64,000 bases of DNA from Demequina sediminicola (GTDB lineage: Bacteria; Actinomycetota; Actinomycetes; Actinomycetales; Demequinaceae), in NCBI RefSeq assembly GCF_000975055.1, contig NZ_BBRB01000001.1, forward strand, positions 1 to 64,000, written 5' to 3'. Shown here piece after piece: positions 9,395-17,337 of this stretch. Numbering within the stretch: position 1 is the first letter of the stretch; each line of letters opens with the position of its first letter. The notes beneath the pieces are model-generated. The model worked only from the letters and a program-made list of their open reading frames with translations, did no database searches and was not told the DNA's origin. A program made the position numbers and the translations under genes.

Positions 9395-10162
9395 CTAGCG
9401 GACCGGAACGACAATGGGCGTGCCGTCTGGGTCATCCAAAACGCGCACAGGCACTCCGTACACACGCTCGAGCATATGAGCGTCAAGAACATCCCTCGGA
9501 GCTCCAAGGGCGGCCAACGTGCCACGCTCCATCACCGCGATGCGGTCCGCATAGGCCGCTGCGAGCGAGAGATCGTGCAACACCACCACCACTGCAGCGC
9601 CAGCGCGTGCCTGGGCCCGGGCAACTTTCAGCACGTCTTCCTGATGTTTGAGGTCCAGCGCCGCCGTGGGCTCGTCAAGCAAGAGGGCCTGAGTGCGCTG
9701 CGCCAGCACTCGCGCAAGCGACACCCGTGCGCGCTCACCGCCAGACAGTGAGGTGAACGTGCGCTCGGCAAGATGAGTGACATCGGCCTCAGCCATCGCG
9801 GTGGCGACCGCCGCGTCATCGTCTTCTTCGTCAGCCGTGCCACGCCAAGGAGCGCGCCCCATGTCCACCACTTCACGGACACGGAAGGAGAACGCTACGT
9901 GGTTGTCCTGAGGCAACACGGCACGATGTCGCGCGAGCTCGAGTGCATTCCACTGTGTGATCGCGCGCTCATCGCAGGTGACTCGCCCTTCACTCGGGGT
10001 GCGGTCCCCCGCCATGACTCCAAGCAACGTTGACTTCCCTGCCCCATTGGGTCCCACGAGCGCCACGATCTCGCCATGTTCCACGTCGAGGGATACGCGA
10101 TCGACAAGAGTCGCATCGCCGATTCGCACGCTGACCTCGTCCACCGAAAACGCCACGCTCAT
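9395..10162 (-). CDS. hmuV: haem ABC transporter ATP-binding protein
   Basis: This 255-residue ATPase powers haem import through HmuU. It has Walker A GPNGAGKS (about 37-44), Q-loop LPQDN, ABC signature LSGGERARV, Walker B ALLLDEPTAALD and the H-loop VVVLHDLSLAAAYAD, as in FecE/HmuV proteins. The start is ATG 10162, not the in-frame GTG six bases upstream, because AAGGAGGG then lies at normal spacing and the ATG overlaps the hmuU stop as ATGA. It is the last gene of the hmuO-hmuT-hmuU-hmuV series. Confidence 0.9.
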   Translation of the reverse strand: MSVAFSVDEVSVRIGDATLVDRVSLDVEHGEIVALVGPNGAGKSTLLGVMAGDRTPSEGRVTCDERAITQWNALELARHRAVLPQDNHVAFSFRVREVVDMGRAPWRGTADEEDDDAAVATAMAEADVTHLAERTFTSLSGGERARVSLARVLAQRTQALLLDEPTAALDLKHQEDVLKVARAQARAGAAVVVVLHDLSLAAAYADRIAVMERGTLAALGAPRDVLDAHMLERVYGVPVRVLDDPDGTPIVVPVR

Positions 10163-11256
10163 GCCCACCCTCCTTGGCGGGACCGAGCACGGCGCAGTAG
10201 CCAGAAGAAGAAGGGTCCACCAATGAGGGAGGTGAGCAAACCAATGGGCAGCTCCGCGCCTGTGACCGCAGTCCGCGCAAACAGGTCAGCCCAGACCATG
10301 AGCACTGCACCACCCAGCAGCGAGCCCGCCAGGAGCATCTTGTGCGCGGGGCCAAGCATCATGCGCACCGCGTGAGGGACCACGAGCCCCACGAACGCAA
10401 TGATGCCGGCGAAAGCAACAGCGGCACCCGTCAGGACAGCCACCACAATGATGGAGATCACCCGAAGTCGCTCAACTCTCAAACCCAGGTGCCCAGCAGT
10501 GCGTTCGCCCAGCGCCAGCAGGTCGTAGCGCCGCGCCAAGGCGAAAGCCACCGATCCCGCCACAAGCGTCAAGGAAGCGACAACCGCTACCTCATTCCAC
10601 CGCGAGCCGTTGAGCGACCCCAGCTGCCAGAACACAATTTGCTCGCGCGCAGCCGAGTCGCCAATGAAGATCACGAGCGCCACACCAGCACCGGCAAAGG
10701 CGTTCACCGCGATTCCGGTGAGAAGCAATGTGACCACCTCAGTCCTCCCCTGGGACCGTGCCATGAAGTACACGAGCAAGGTGGCGCCCACGCCGCCCAC
10801 GAAAGCCATGGCCGCCATACCGAAGACACCAGCGAACACGCCGCCCGACACAATCGCGAGCGCAGCGCCTAGTGCCGCACCCGAGGACACACCCACGACG
10901 CCGGGCTCGGCCAAGGGGTTGCCGAAGATTGCTTGCATGACGGCGCCGGCTATCGCGAGGGCGGCACCGACGGCGAGGCTCATCGCTACGCGGGGGAACC
11001 TGATCTGCCAGAGCGCTTGATAGGTCACATCGGTGGCTGGAGCCCAGGAGGTGTCGACTCCGATGCCTTGCAGGAGCGCACCGATGACTTCGGTCACTGA
11101 CACCGTCAACTGACCCACCCCTGCAGAGGCGATCATTCCTAGGACCAACAACAACGTGAGTGCCGCGAGCAACACCGGCGCCCGCCACCGTCCTCGCTGG
11201 CGGCCGGCAGCGGCGCTCGCGGGAGCATCGGCCTTTGCGGCCGCCACGTCGGTCAC
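10159..11256 (-). CDS. hmuU: haem ABC transporter permease, FecCD family
   Basis: This 365-residue membrane protein forms the transport channel with HmuV. It has about ten hydrophobic helices; the segment RFPRVAMSLAVGAALAIAGA is the FecCD/BtuC hallmark, and GIIAFVGLVVPHAVRM near the C-terminus is the loop that contacts the ATPase. The GTG start has GGAAGG at good spacing. The hmuT stop ends only two bases upstream and the hmuV start overlaps its stop, so the three are translated from one message. Confidence 0.9.
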   Translation of the reverse strand: MTDVAAAKADAPASAAAGRQRGRWRAPVLLAALTLLLVLGMIASAGVGQLTVSVTEVIGALLQGIGVDTSWAPATDVTYQALWQIRFPRVAMSLAVGAALAIAGAVMQAIFGNPLAEPGVVGVSSGAALGAALAIVSGGVFAGVFGMAAMAFVGGVGATLLVYFMARSQGRTEVVTLLLTGIAVNAFAGAGVALVIFIGDSAAREQIVFWQLGSLNGSRWNEVAVVASLTLVAGSVAFALARRYDLLALGERTAGHLGLRVERLRVISIIVVAVLTGAAVAFAGIIAFVGLVVPHAVRMMLGPAHKMLLAGSLLGGAVLMVWADLFARTAVTGAELPIGLLTSLIGGPFFFWLLRRARSRQGGWA

Positions 11257-11258
11257 GA

Positions 11259-12392
11259 CTAGCCTTCCGGTGCGTACACCGCGCGAGCCAACGCGTCGAC
11301 GATGCTGGCGGAGCGCGGGCCAAAGGCCAAGAGTTGGTTGTCGGCCATATCTACAATGCGCGAGTTCTGTCCCGCGGCGGTGAGTGCGATGGAGGGCTTG
11401 GATTCGAGGAGGCCTTCGACACCGCCGACGGATTCGAGCCCCTTGGTCATCACAATGATGACTTCGGGGTCTGCGGCGAGCATGGCCTCGTCGGTGAGGG
11501 GCTTCATGCCCTCGAGTCCCGTCTCGGTGGCAACATCGACGCCGCCGAGCGCGCCGATGAGTTGGTCAGCTCCGGACTCGTCGCCGAACATGTAGTAGAC
11601 GCCAGAGGCACCGCGGAGGTACAGCATCATCACCCGCAGTCCTTCCTGGGGTGCGATGGACGCCACCTGAGCGGTGGTGGCTTCCACATCGGCGGCGATG
11701 TGTGCGGCGACAGTCTCCCCGGCATCGGCCACTCCCAATGCCGCTCCCACCTGGCGCGATAACTCCTCTGCACCCGCGAAGGTCGGGTCGTTCTGTACAT
11801 AGACCACGGGGATGCCGGCGTCGCGGATTTGAGCTACAGCATCGGAAGGGCCGATGCTGCCATCGGTGAGCACCAGGGTCGGTTCAAGTTCGAGGACGGC
11901 CTCGGGGTTGACCGTGTGGCTGGACCCGGTGATGACGGGAAGATCTTCAGTTCCGGGGAACTCCCCCGCTGCATCGCGTCCGACGAGCCGGTCGCCCTGT
12001 CCAAGTGCCCACACGGTCGCGGCGATGGAACCAGAGATGTCCATTGCCACAACCCGGGAGGTGTCGTCGACGGTGACCTGGCGGTCGCCATCGCGTTCCT
12101 TCGAGGTGACCTCGACTGGAAGTGCAGGGTCTGGTGCGGGCTCGAGCGCCGGGACGGACGCATCGGCGATGGTGGCAGTCGACGGACCCACAAAGGCGTG
12201 AGGGTCGTCGAGCCACGCGACCTCATCCCAGGGCGTCGTCTGCGCGAGTGCAGACTCAGTGGCCGATGCGGCCTCCGCGGTGGGGTGGGCTTCTACTGCC
12301 GCACCGCTGGCCTCAGGTGTCAGCGGAACTGCGCACGCCGTCAGGAACAGTAGTGCCCCTGCGAACGCGGCGGTGATCGAACGTCGAGCCAC
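11259..12392 (-). CDS. hmuT: haem-binding lipoprotein
   Basis: This 377-residue substrate-binding protein has a lipoprotein signal: hydrophobic GALLFLTAC gives the lipobox with Cys at about residue 20. The mature part is a class III (helical backbone) binding protein, with VAMDISGSIAATVWALG followed by GDRLVGRDAAGEFP as in HmuT. It should receive haem from the HtaA surface protein and deliver it to HmuUV. It begins with GTG two bases after the hmuO stop and lacks a clear ribosome site, so coupling to hmuO translation is likely. Confidence 0.9.
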   Translation of the reverse strand: MARRSITAAFAGALLFLTACAVPLTPEASGAAVEAHPTAEAASATESALAQTTPWDEVAWLDDPHAFVGPSTATIADASVPALEPAPDPALPVEVTSKERDGDRQVTVDDTSRVVAMDISGSIAATVWALGQGDRLVGRDAAGEFPGTEDLPVITGSSHTVNPEAVLELEPTLVLTDGSIGPSDAVAQIRDAGIPVVYVQNDPTFAGAEELSRQVGAALGVADAGETVAAHIAADVEATTAQVASIAPQEGLRVMMLYLRGASGVYYMFGDESGADQLIGALGGVDVATETGLEGMKPLTDEAMLAADPEVIIVMTKGLESVGGVEGLLESKPSIALTAAGQNSRIVDMADNQLLAFGPRSASIVDALARAVYAPEG

Positions 12393-12394
12393 GT

Positions 12395-13051
12395 CTATGA
12401 GGCGACAGGCTCGGGCACTGCGTCACCCAATGCGTTAAACATGTCCCCGTTGAAACGGAACGCCAGCTTTGCCTCAGCGAACAGAATCTGCGCTTGGTCC
12501 TCGCAGAAGTCGAGCGCATCGATTTGGTCGCGGTATGCCCTCTTGAAGCGCACCGGACTATCGATCGCCTCAAAGCGGTAGAACGCCAGTTGGTCCGGGG
12601 TCGCGTCGTAGTGCCTCGCAACCAGGGATGCGATGGCTTGACCGCCCGAGAGGTCTCCGAGGTATCGCGTGTAGTGGTGCGCCAGGTAGCGCGGGACATC
12701 CGCATCGGCAATGGACTCTAGGTGTGCGACGTACGCCTGTGTGGCGGGCAGCGCCGGGTGAGCGATTTCCCAGTCCCCAGCACCCAAGTGAGCGAGGTCC
12801 GACACGATTGATGGGAACCGTGGCAACGCAGGTTCAGACAAGAACTCGGGGTCGCCCGGCTGGGGCTGACGCGCTTCCAGCGCGCGATACACGTACGCGT
12901 ATTGAGCGAGGTAGCGCGTGTACTCGTCGAGCGAAAGTTCACCACCCATCAAGCGTGAGATGAAGGAACGGTTCTCCGTGTCCTTGTGTTCGACGGCGGT
13001 GGCGTCGCGCAGTCGCGCAGCGAGTCCGGGGGCACCCTCAGCAGAAGTCAT
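12395..13051 (-). CDS. hmuO: haem oxygenase (biliverdin-producing)
   Basis: The enzyme cleaves haem to biliverdin, CO and free iron in the cytoplasm. The 218-residue length matches HmuO. The proximal haem ligand is His22 in TAVEHKDTENRSF, and the distal helix carries YLGDLSGGQA. As first gene of hmuO-hmuT-hmuU-hmuV it ties haem uptake directly to iron release; in corynebacteria the hmuO gene lies elsewhere. ATG 13051 has no ribosome site but TAGCAT six bases upstream, so the operon mRNA is probably leaderless. Confidence 0.92.
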   Translation of the reverse strand: MTSAEGAPGLAARLRDATAVEHKDTENRSFISRLMGGELSLDEYTRYLAQYAYVYRALEARQPQPGDPEFLSEPALPRFPSIVSDLAHLGAGDWEIAHPALPATQAYVAHLESIADADVPRYLAHHYTRYLGDLSGGQAIASLVARHYDATPDQLAFYRFEAIDSPVRFKRAYRDQIDALDFCEDQAQILFAEAKLAFRFNGDMFNALGDAVPEPVAS

Positions 13052-13057
13052 AGGCCG

Positions 13058-13087
13058 ATGCTAGCAATTACGCAAGGGTCATGTCAC
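13058..13087 (-). promoter_or_regulatory. promoter of the hmuOTUV operon
   Basis: Read on the minus strand, GTGACA (13087-13082) and TAGCAT (13063-13058) are separated by 18 bases, and the -10 ends six bases before the hmuO ATG. Both hexamers are near consensus. Confidence 0.55.
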
Positions 13088-13095
13088 GCAAAAAT

Positions 13096-13114
13096 TTCGG
13101 TTCACCTCAACTTT
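13096..13114. promoter_or_regulatory. possible second iron box upstream of hmuO
   Basis: TTCGGTTCACCTCAACTTT agrees with the iron-box consensus TTAGGTTAGCCTAACCTAA at about 12 of 19 positions. It lies just upstream of the hmuO -35 and within the divergent promoter region of the antiporter gene. Weaker than the box at 5528. Confidence 0.3.
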
Positions 13115-13140
13115 CTGCCTCCCAGGAAACATCCCTCCCG

Positions 13141-13146
13141 TAGAAT
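13141..13146 (+). promoter_or_regulatory. -10 element TAGAAT of the leaderless antiporter gene
   Basis: TAGAAT (five of six consensus positions) ends six bases before ATG 13153, leaving no room for a ribosome site. Confidence 0.5.
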
Positions 13147-13152
13147 GACCCC

Positions 13153-14796
13153 ATGTTGGACCACGCACCCCTCCTGACCACGATGGCGGTGGGCCTGGTC
13201 ATGGCCTTCATCCTCGGCTTCATTGCCCAGCGCCTCAAAATGTCCCCCATCGTCGGCTACCTCGCCGCCGGGCTCGTCATTGGCCCCTTCACCCCCGGCT
13301 TCGTCGGAGACACCGAAGTCGCCTACGAGCTTTCCGAAATCGGTGTGATCCTGCTGATGTTCGGCGTAGGACTGCACTTCTCGATGAAAGATTTGCTCGC
13401 CGTCAAGAAGGTCGCCATCCCCGGCGCCGTCGTGCAAATGCTCTTTGCTACTGCACTCGGTACCGGCGTTGGCCTGTGGCTCGACTGGTCGTTGGGCGCC
13501 GCCTTGCTCTTTGGCCTCGCGCTATCCGTCGCATCGACCGTGGTCATGCTGCGCGCGCTCGAAGACAAGCAGCTTCTCGACACCCGCGCCGGTCACATTG
13601 CCGTGGGCTGGCTCATTGTCGAGGACCTCGCCATGGTGATTGCGCTGGTGGTGGTCCCCGTGCTCGCCGTCGATGCCGCCGGTCCGGGAGCCATCGCGGG
13701 CGAGCTCGCGTGGACCCTCGTACGCGTGGGGCTCTTTGTCGCACTCATGCTCGTCGTGGGCAAGCGAGTCATCCCCTGGCTCCTGGCGCGCGTCGCAGAC
13801 ACCGGCTCACGCGAGCTCTTCACCCTGTCCGTCCTGGCAATGGCCATGGGTACTGCCGTGGGGGCGGCGTGGTTGTTCGACGTCTCGTTTGCGCTCGGCG
13901 CCTTCTTTGCCGGCATGATCATGCGCGAGTCCGACCTCTCTCACCGCGCGGCCGATGACTCACTACCAATGCGCGACGCGTTCTCCGTCCTGTTCTTTGT
14001 GTCGGTCGGCATGCTGGTTGACTGGCACATCATCATTGAGGCACCGCTCGCGCTCCTGGTCACGACGCTCGTGATCGTCGTTGGGAAGTTCGTGATCGCG
14101 TTCGGCCTGGTGCGTGCCCTGAAGTACTCGAGACGGATGTCCCTGGTCGTGGCGGCCTCTCTCGCGCAGATCGGCGAGTTCTCCTTCATCCTCGTCACGA
14201 TGGGTAGCGACTACGACATCCTGCCCGAGGCCGCACAGGACCTCGTCCTGGGTGGAGCGATCCTCTCCATCGTCATTAACCCCCTGCTTTTTGCTTGGGT
14301 CTCCCGGTTCTACCGCGAAGGCGTCGACCCGGACGAGGCGGATGCAGCCGATGCGCCGCGCACTTACACGGGCGGCGAGCACGTCATCGTCGTAGGCTTC
14401 GGGCGGGTAGGCACCCGTGCAGCGACCACGCTGTGGCAACAAGGCGTCCCAACGGTCGTCGTGGTCGATGACGAAAATGTCGTTAAAGCGCTGCGCGAGG
14501 ATGGCGAGGAAGCGATCCTCGGCAATGCAGTGCGCTCCAAGGTGTTGAAGGCAGCGGGCTTGCCCAACGCGACAACAGTCCTTGTCGCCATTCACGACAC
14601 CATCACGGCCGGAGCGATCGTGGCCAAGGTCAAGAAGCTCCACCCCGAGGTGCGCGTCATCGCGCGCGGCCAGACCGAGACAGACATGGAGTACCTGACT
14701 CACCTCGGAGCGGATCGAGTTCTCGTGGGAGCCTTCGAAGTTGCGGATCTGATGGCCATCGATGTCATGACGGATCCCGAGTCCAACCCCACCTAA
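13153..14796 (+). CDS. Kef-type monovalent cation:H+ antiporter with RCK domain
   Basis: This 547-residue CPA2-family transporter has about twelve membrane helices (residues 1-395), including the pattern GYLAAGLVIGPFTPG, and a cytoplasmic TrkA-N/RCK domain (about 410-540). The latter begins IVVGFGRVGTRAATTLW, a Rossmann motif for nucleotide binding that gates K+/H+ exchange. The layout is that of YbaL/KefB. It probably handles potassium or pH stress. It is divergent from hmuO and appears leaderless. Substrate ion is inferred. Confidence 0.85.
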   Translation: MLDHAPLLTTMAVGLVMAFILGFIAQRLKMSPIVGYLAAGLVIGPFTPGFVGDTEVAYELSEIGVILLMFGVGLHFSMKDLLAVKKVAIPGAVVQMLFATALGTGVGLWLDWSLGAALLFGLALSVASTVVMLRALEDKQLLDTRAGHIAVGWLIVEDLAMVIALVVVPVLAVDAAGPGAIAGELAWTLVRVGLFVALMLVVGKRVIPWLLARVADTGSRELFTLSVLAMAMGTAVGAAWLFDVSFALGAFFAGMIMRESDLSHRAADDSLPMRDAFSVLFFVSVGMLVDWHIIIEAPLALLVTTLVIVVGKFVIAFGLVRALKYSRRMSLVVAASLAQIGEFSFILVTMGSDYDILPEAAQDLVLGGAILSIVINPLLFAWVSRFYREGVDPDEADAADAPRTYTGGEHVIVVGFGRVGTRAATTLWQQGVPTVVVVDDENVVKALREDGEEAILGNAVRSKVLKAAGLPNATTVLVAIHDTITAGAIVAKVKKLHPEVRVIARGQTETDMEYLTHLGADRVLVGAFEVADLMAIDVMTDPESNPT

Positions 14797-14884
14797 GAGC
14801 GCTCAGGGCCCAGCACTCGCGACACGATGGCCTGGGCGCTTGCCGGCACTCCTCGGTGCGTCTGACGAGACGCCGCACATGCAC

Positions 14885-14921
14885 AAGGGCCCTGGACACC
14901 GCGATGGTGTCCAGGGCCCTT
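14885..14921. terminator. bidirectional terminator, 16-bp perfect stem
   Basis: AAGGGCCCTGGACACC (14885-14900) and its complement GGTGTCCAGGGCCCTT (14906-14921) enclose a five-base loop between two convergent genes. Confidence 0.85.
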
Positions 14922-14940
14922 TCGTGTGAGAAAGCGAGGG

Positions 14941-15327
14941 TTAGTCCTTGCCTCCCACGCGCTCCTTAAGGATGAAGGACAGCAAGATCCAACCGGCAAG
15001 CGCCGAGGCCAGCCACACAATCAGTGTTCCCAGCAGCCAGGCAGTGACGCCATCAATGGTCAGCCCATCGGTAATGAGGGTCGTCAGGAGCAGTGCCACG
15101 AAGGTCGAGACCAGGGCAACGCCGCCCTGGAGTGCCTTCGCATACTTGACCGCAACCTTGAAGATGAATGGGGACAGGATGGCCTGAGCGGCCACGAAGA
15201 TCACAACTGCGATGATGAACCCATCGAACGCGTTGATCGAGAACCCGTCGACGAAGTACGAGGCGGCCAGTAGGCCGACAACCGCAGCAACGAGGCTGGA
15301 CAGAATATTCCACATGAATCGCACCAT
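14941..15327 (-). CDS. four-helix membrane protein of the phage-holin-like (Mycobacterial 4TMS) family
   Basis: The predicted 128-residue protein is almost entirely four hydrophobic helices. It starts MVRFMWNILSSLVAAVVG and has a short charged C-terminus KERVGGKD. The pattern fits a family of small actinobacterial membrane proteins named after phage holins; no lytic role is implied and there is no endolysin nearby. A longer open frame runs upstream to 15480, but 15327 is preferred because the N-terminal addition is polar, unlike the family, and TAGCGT stands seven bases before this ATG, the leaderless spacing used elsewhere here. Confidence 0.65.
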   Translation of the reverse strand: MVRFMWNILSSLVAAVVGLLAASYFVDGFSINAFDGFIIAVVIFVAAQAILSPFIFKVAVKYAKALQGGVALVSTFVALLLTTLITDGLTIDGVTAWLLGTLIVWLASALAGWILLSFILKERVGGKD

Positions 15328-15488
15328 GTGACTGACGCTACTGCACCCACACCTCTCGCCGCACGAGATAGGCATCGACACGCCCACCGCCTCCCCCACC
15401 TTGTCCGGCTTCATTGGGACCCCAAAGATGCGCCGCCGGACATGCGCGCGCTGCTGCGGCACTGCGCTCACCTCCACCACGGTTTCCT

Positions 15489-15509
15489 ATAGTGTGTGTC
15501 GCACAGTAT
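15489..15509. promoter_or_regulatory. palindromic operator candidate for the PadR regulator
   Basis: ATAGTGTGTG and CGCACAGTAT flank a central base (15499), with 8 of 10 positions complementary. The site overlaps the -10 TATTGT (15507-15512), which ends seven bases before the padR ATG. Binding by the adjacent regulator would repress its own promoter. Confidence 0.5.
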
Positions 15510-15519
15510 TGTAGGGGGC

Positions 15520-15855
15520 ATGCTCGATCCTGACCTCGTTGCCCAGCACCGGCAAGAACTCCGTCGTGGCACGACGTCCCTCGCCTGCCTGGCGCTCCTC
15601 GCACACACGCCCGATTACGGCTATAACCTGCTCTCGCGATTGTCCGCGATCAGCCTGACTATCGAGGCGAACACCCTCTACCCGCTGTTGCGCAGGCTCG
15701 ACAAGCAAGGGCTTCTGACATTCGAGTGGGACACCACTGACTCACGCCCACGCAAGGTCTATGCCACTTCTCCGGATGGCATCTCGCTCATTGACCTACT
15801 GCGCGCGGACTGGGAACGCCTCAGTTCCGCGCTGCAACTGATGGAGAAATCATGA
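15520..15855 (+). CDS. PadR family transcriptional regulator
   Basis: This 111-residue DNA-binding protein has a PadR winged helix: GTTSLACLALLAHTPDYGYNL followed by IEANTLYPLLRRLDKQGLL, the recognition helix and wing. PadR proteins repress exporters and stress genes in response to small molecules. ATG 15520 is chosen because TATTGT lies seven bases upstream; the in-frame GTG at 15496 would lie inside the palindromic operator. It overlaps the next gene by four bases (ATGA), the usual PadR/HAAS two-gene unit. Confidence 0.85.
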   Translation: MLDPDLVAQHRQELRRGTTSLACLALLAHTPDYGYNLLSRLSAISLTIEANTLYPLLRRLDKQGLLTFEWDTTDSRPRKVYATSPDGISLIDLLRADWERLSSALQLMEKS

Positions 15856-16823
15856 CACTCACCGACCGCTACATCGCCGCAGCCGCCGCCAAGCTCCCCG
15901 AGGATCAGCGTGCGGAAGTCTCGGCGGGACTTCGTGAAGCCATCGGGGACGCCATTGACGCTCGCCTCGACGAGGGCCTCGACAACGGTTTCGCAGACGC
16001 CGAGCGCTCCGCCCTGAACGCCATGGGTGACCCTGAGGCACTCGCAGCAACGTACAGCGAGCGTCCCCTCGTGCTCATAGGACCGGATCTCTTCCTCAAG
16101 TGGAAGCGGCTGACGGTGCTCCTGCTGTGGATCGTTGTGCCAATCATCGCAGTCGTCATCCCCCTCGCGGGCTACCTTGATGGCGACTCATGGGGCACGA
16201 TTGTCGGCAGCACCATTGGCGGATGCATCACCGTGGCCGTCCACCTGGTCTTTTGGGTGACGCTCATCTTCGCCGTCCTCGAAAGGACCGGCGTCGGCGC
16301 AGCTGACCTCTCTGACAAGTGGACCGTCGACGATCTGAAGGAGACTCCAGATCCACGTGTCCCTGCCGGGGACACGATCGGCGCCGCGGTCACGTTGGTC
16401 ATCACGGCGATCTTCCTCATCTGGCAGCAGGTCTACCCCTGGGCCCACACTGACACCGGCGAGGGCCTCCCGCTCCTCAACCCAGCCTTATGGTCGTTCA
16501 TCCTGCCGGCACTCCTGGTGGTGATGGCCGTCGAGTTGGTGCTCGTAATCGCGCGCCAGGTGCGTGGATGGTGGACGCCAGCCGATGCCTGGGCAACGCT
16601 CGCAATCAACGTCGCCTCCGTGGTCCTCGTCGCGATTCCGGTCGCACAGCATGCGCTCCTCAACCGGGAACTGTTTGCGCACATCGGGTGGCCAGATGCG
16701 GCCACGACTGTGACGCTCGATCAGATTGAGTGGATCACACTGGCCGCGATTGTCGCGATCAACATCACAGACGTGGTGCAGGGCTTTCGCAAGGCGCGGC
16801 GCGCTACTCGGTCCCCCGGGTAA
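15852..16823 (+). CDS. HAAS-domain membrane protein, partner of PadR
   Basis: The 323-residue product starts with a soluble helical HAAS/DUF1700-type region (residues 1-75, LPEDQRAEVSAGLREAIGDA, then SALNAMGDPEALAATYSER), and continues with about six to seven membrane helices. Proteins of this kind are nearly always encoded right after a PadR regulator and are thought to sense or respond to envelope conditions; no mechanism is established. The ATG overlaps the padR stop. Its last 20 bases overlap the end of the convergent AhpD-like gene. Confidence 0.75.
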   Translation: MTLTDRYIAAAAAKLPEDQRAEVSAGLREAIGDAIDARLDEGLDNGFADAERSALNAMGDPEALAATYSERPLVLIGPDLFLKWKRLTVLLLWIVVPIIAVVIPLAGYLDGDSWGTIVGSTIGGCITVAVHLVFWVTLIFAVLERTGVGAADLSDKWTVDDLKETPDPRVPAGDTIGAAVTLVITAIFLIWQQVYPWAHTDTGEGLPLLNPALWSFILPALLVVMAVELVLVIARQVRGWWTPADAWATLAINVASVVLVAIPVAQHALLNRELFAHIGWPDAATTVTLDQIEWITLAAIVAINITDVVQGFRKARRATRSPG

Positions 16824-17220
16824 CGCGGTTCCACGCGTTGGTGACCGCCACCGTTTCCACGATGGCACCCAGTTGCTTGCCGGTGAAGAACTCGCCAGCC
16901 CGGGCGCGCGCTTCTCGCTCGAGGCCTCGGGGAGGGTCCGTCAGGATCTCGGCAAAACGCAAGGCCGCCGCGTCGCCCTCCGAGACGGCATCGGCCCTCA
17001 TGCTGCTCACCGGGCGGGCAAGCGCACTGATCAGCACCGGAGACGCCCCCTCAGCCGCCAGCTGCTCTGAATGAAGCCGGATGCAATGCGTGCAGCCATT
17101 GATGTGGGAGACACGCAGACGGATCATTTCCCGCAGGCGCGGCTTCAGCTCTCCGCCCACGGACATGTCGAAGTCCTCGAGCGTCTTAAAGAACTCCGCA
17201 CGCACTTTGGCCTCAGTCAC
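16804..17220 (-). CDS. AhpD-like carboxymuconolactone decarboxylase family protein
   Basis: This 138-residue protein has the AhpD/CMD fold signature CTHCIRLHSEQL, a CxxC redox pair followed by a conserved His, preceded by LREMIRLRVSHINGC. Such proteins act as peroxidase partners or alkylhydroperoxidase-like reductases; the substrate is unknown. GTG 17220 is used because TAGGGT ends six bases upstream (minus strand), again without a ribosome site. It ends within the 3' end of the HAAS gene, an unusual tail-to-tail overlap of 20 bases. Confidence 0.8.
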   Translation of the reverse strand: MTEAKVRAEFFKTLEDFDMSVGGELKPRLREMIRLRVSHINGCTHCIRLHSEQLAAEGASPVLISALARPVSSMRADAVSEGDAAALRFAEILTDPPRGLEREARARAGEFFTGKQLGAIVETVAVTNAWNRVTRGTE

Positions 17221-17337
17221 GGAGCGACCCTAGCAACGCATTCCGCGCCACGCCAGAGCCCTGGTCAGAAATCTGTGAATGCGCCTGAGATACCCGCCGA
17301 CACCGAGCATCGGCCCTGTTCTGGAAGAATGACCCCC

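Noticed and set aside
14941-15327. A prophage holin
   Set aside because: Four hydrophobic helices suggested a holin, but no other phage genes are present and the family name is historical.
17071-17337. N-terminal extension of valyl-tRNA synthetase
   Set aside because: The extra 89 codons overlap the divergent AhpD-like gene and resemble no synthetase; a -10 element sits just before ATG 17338.
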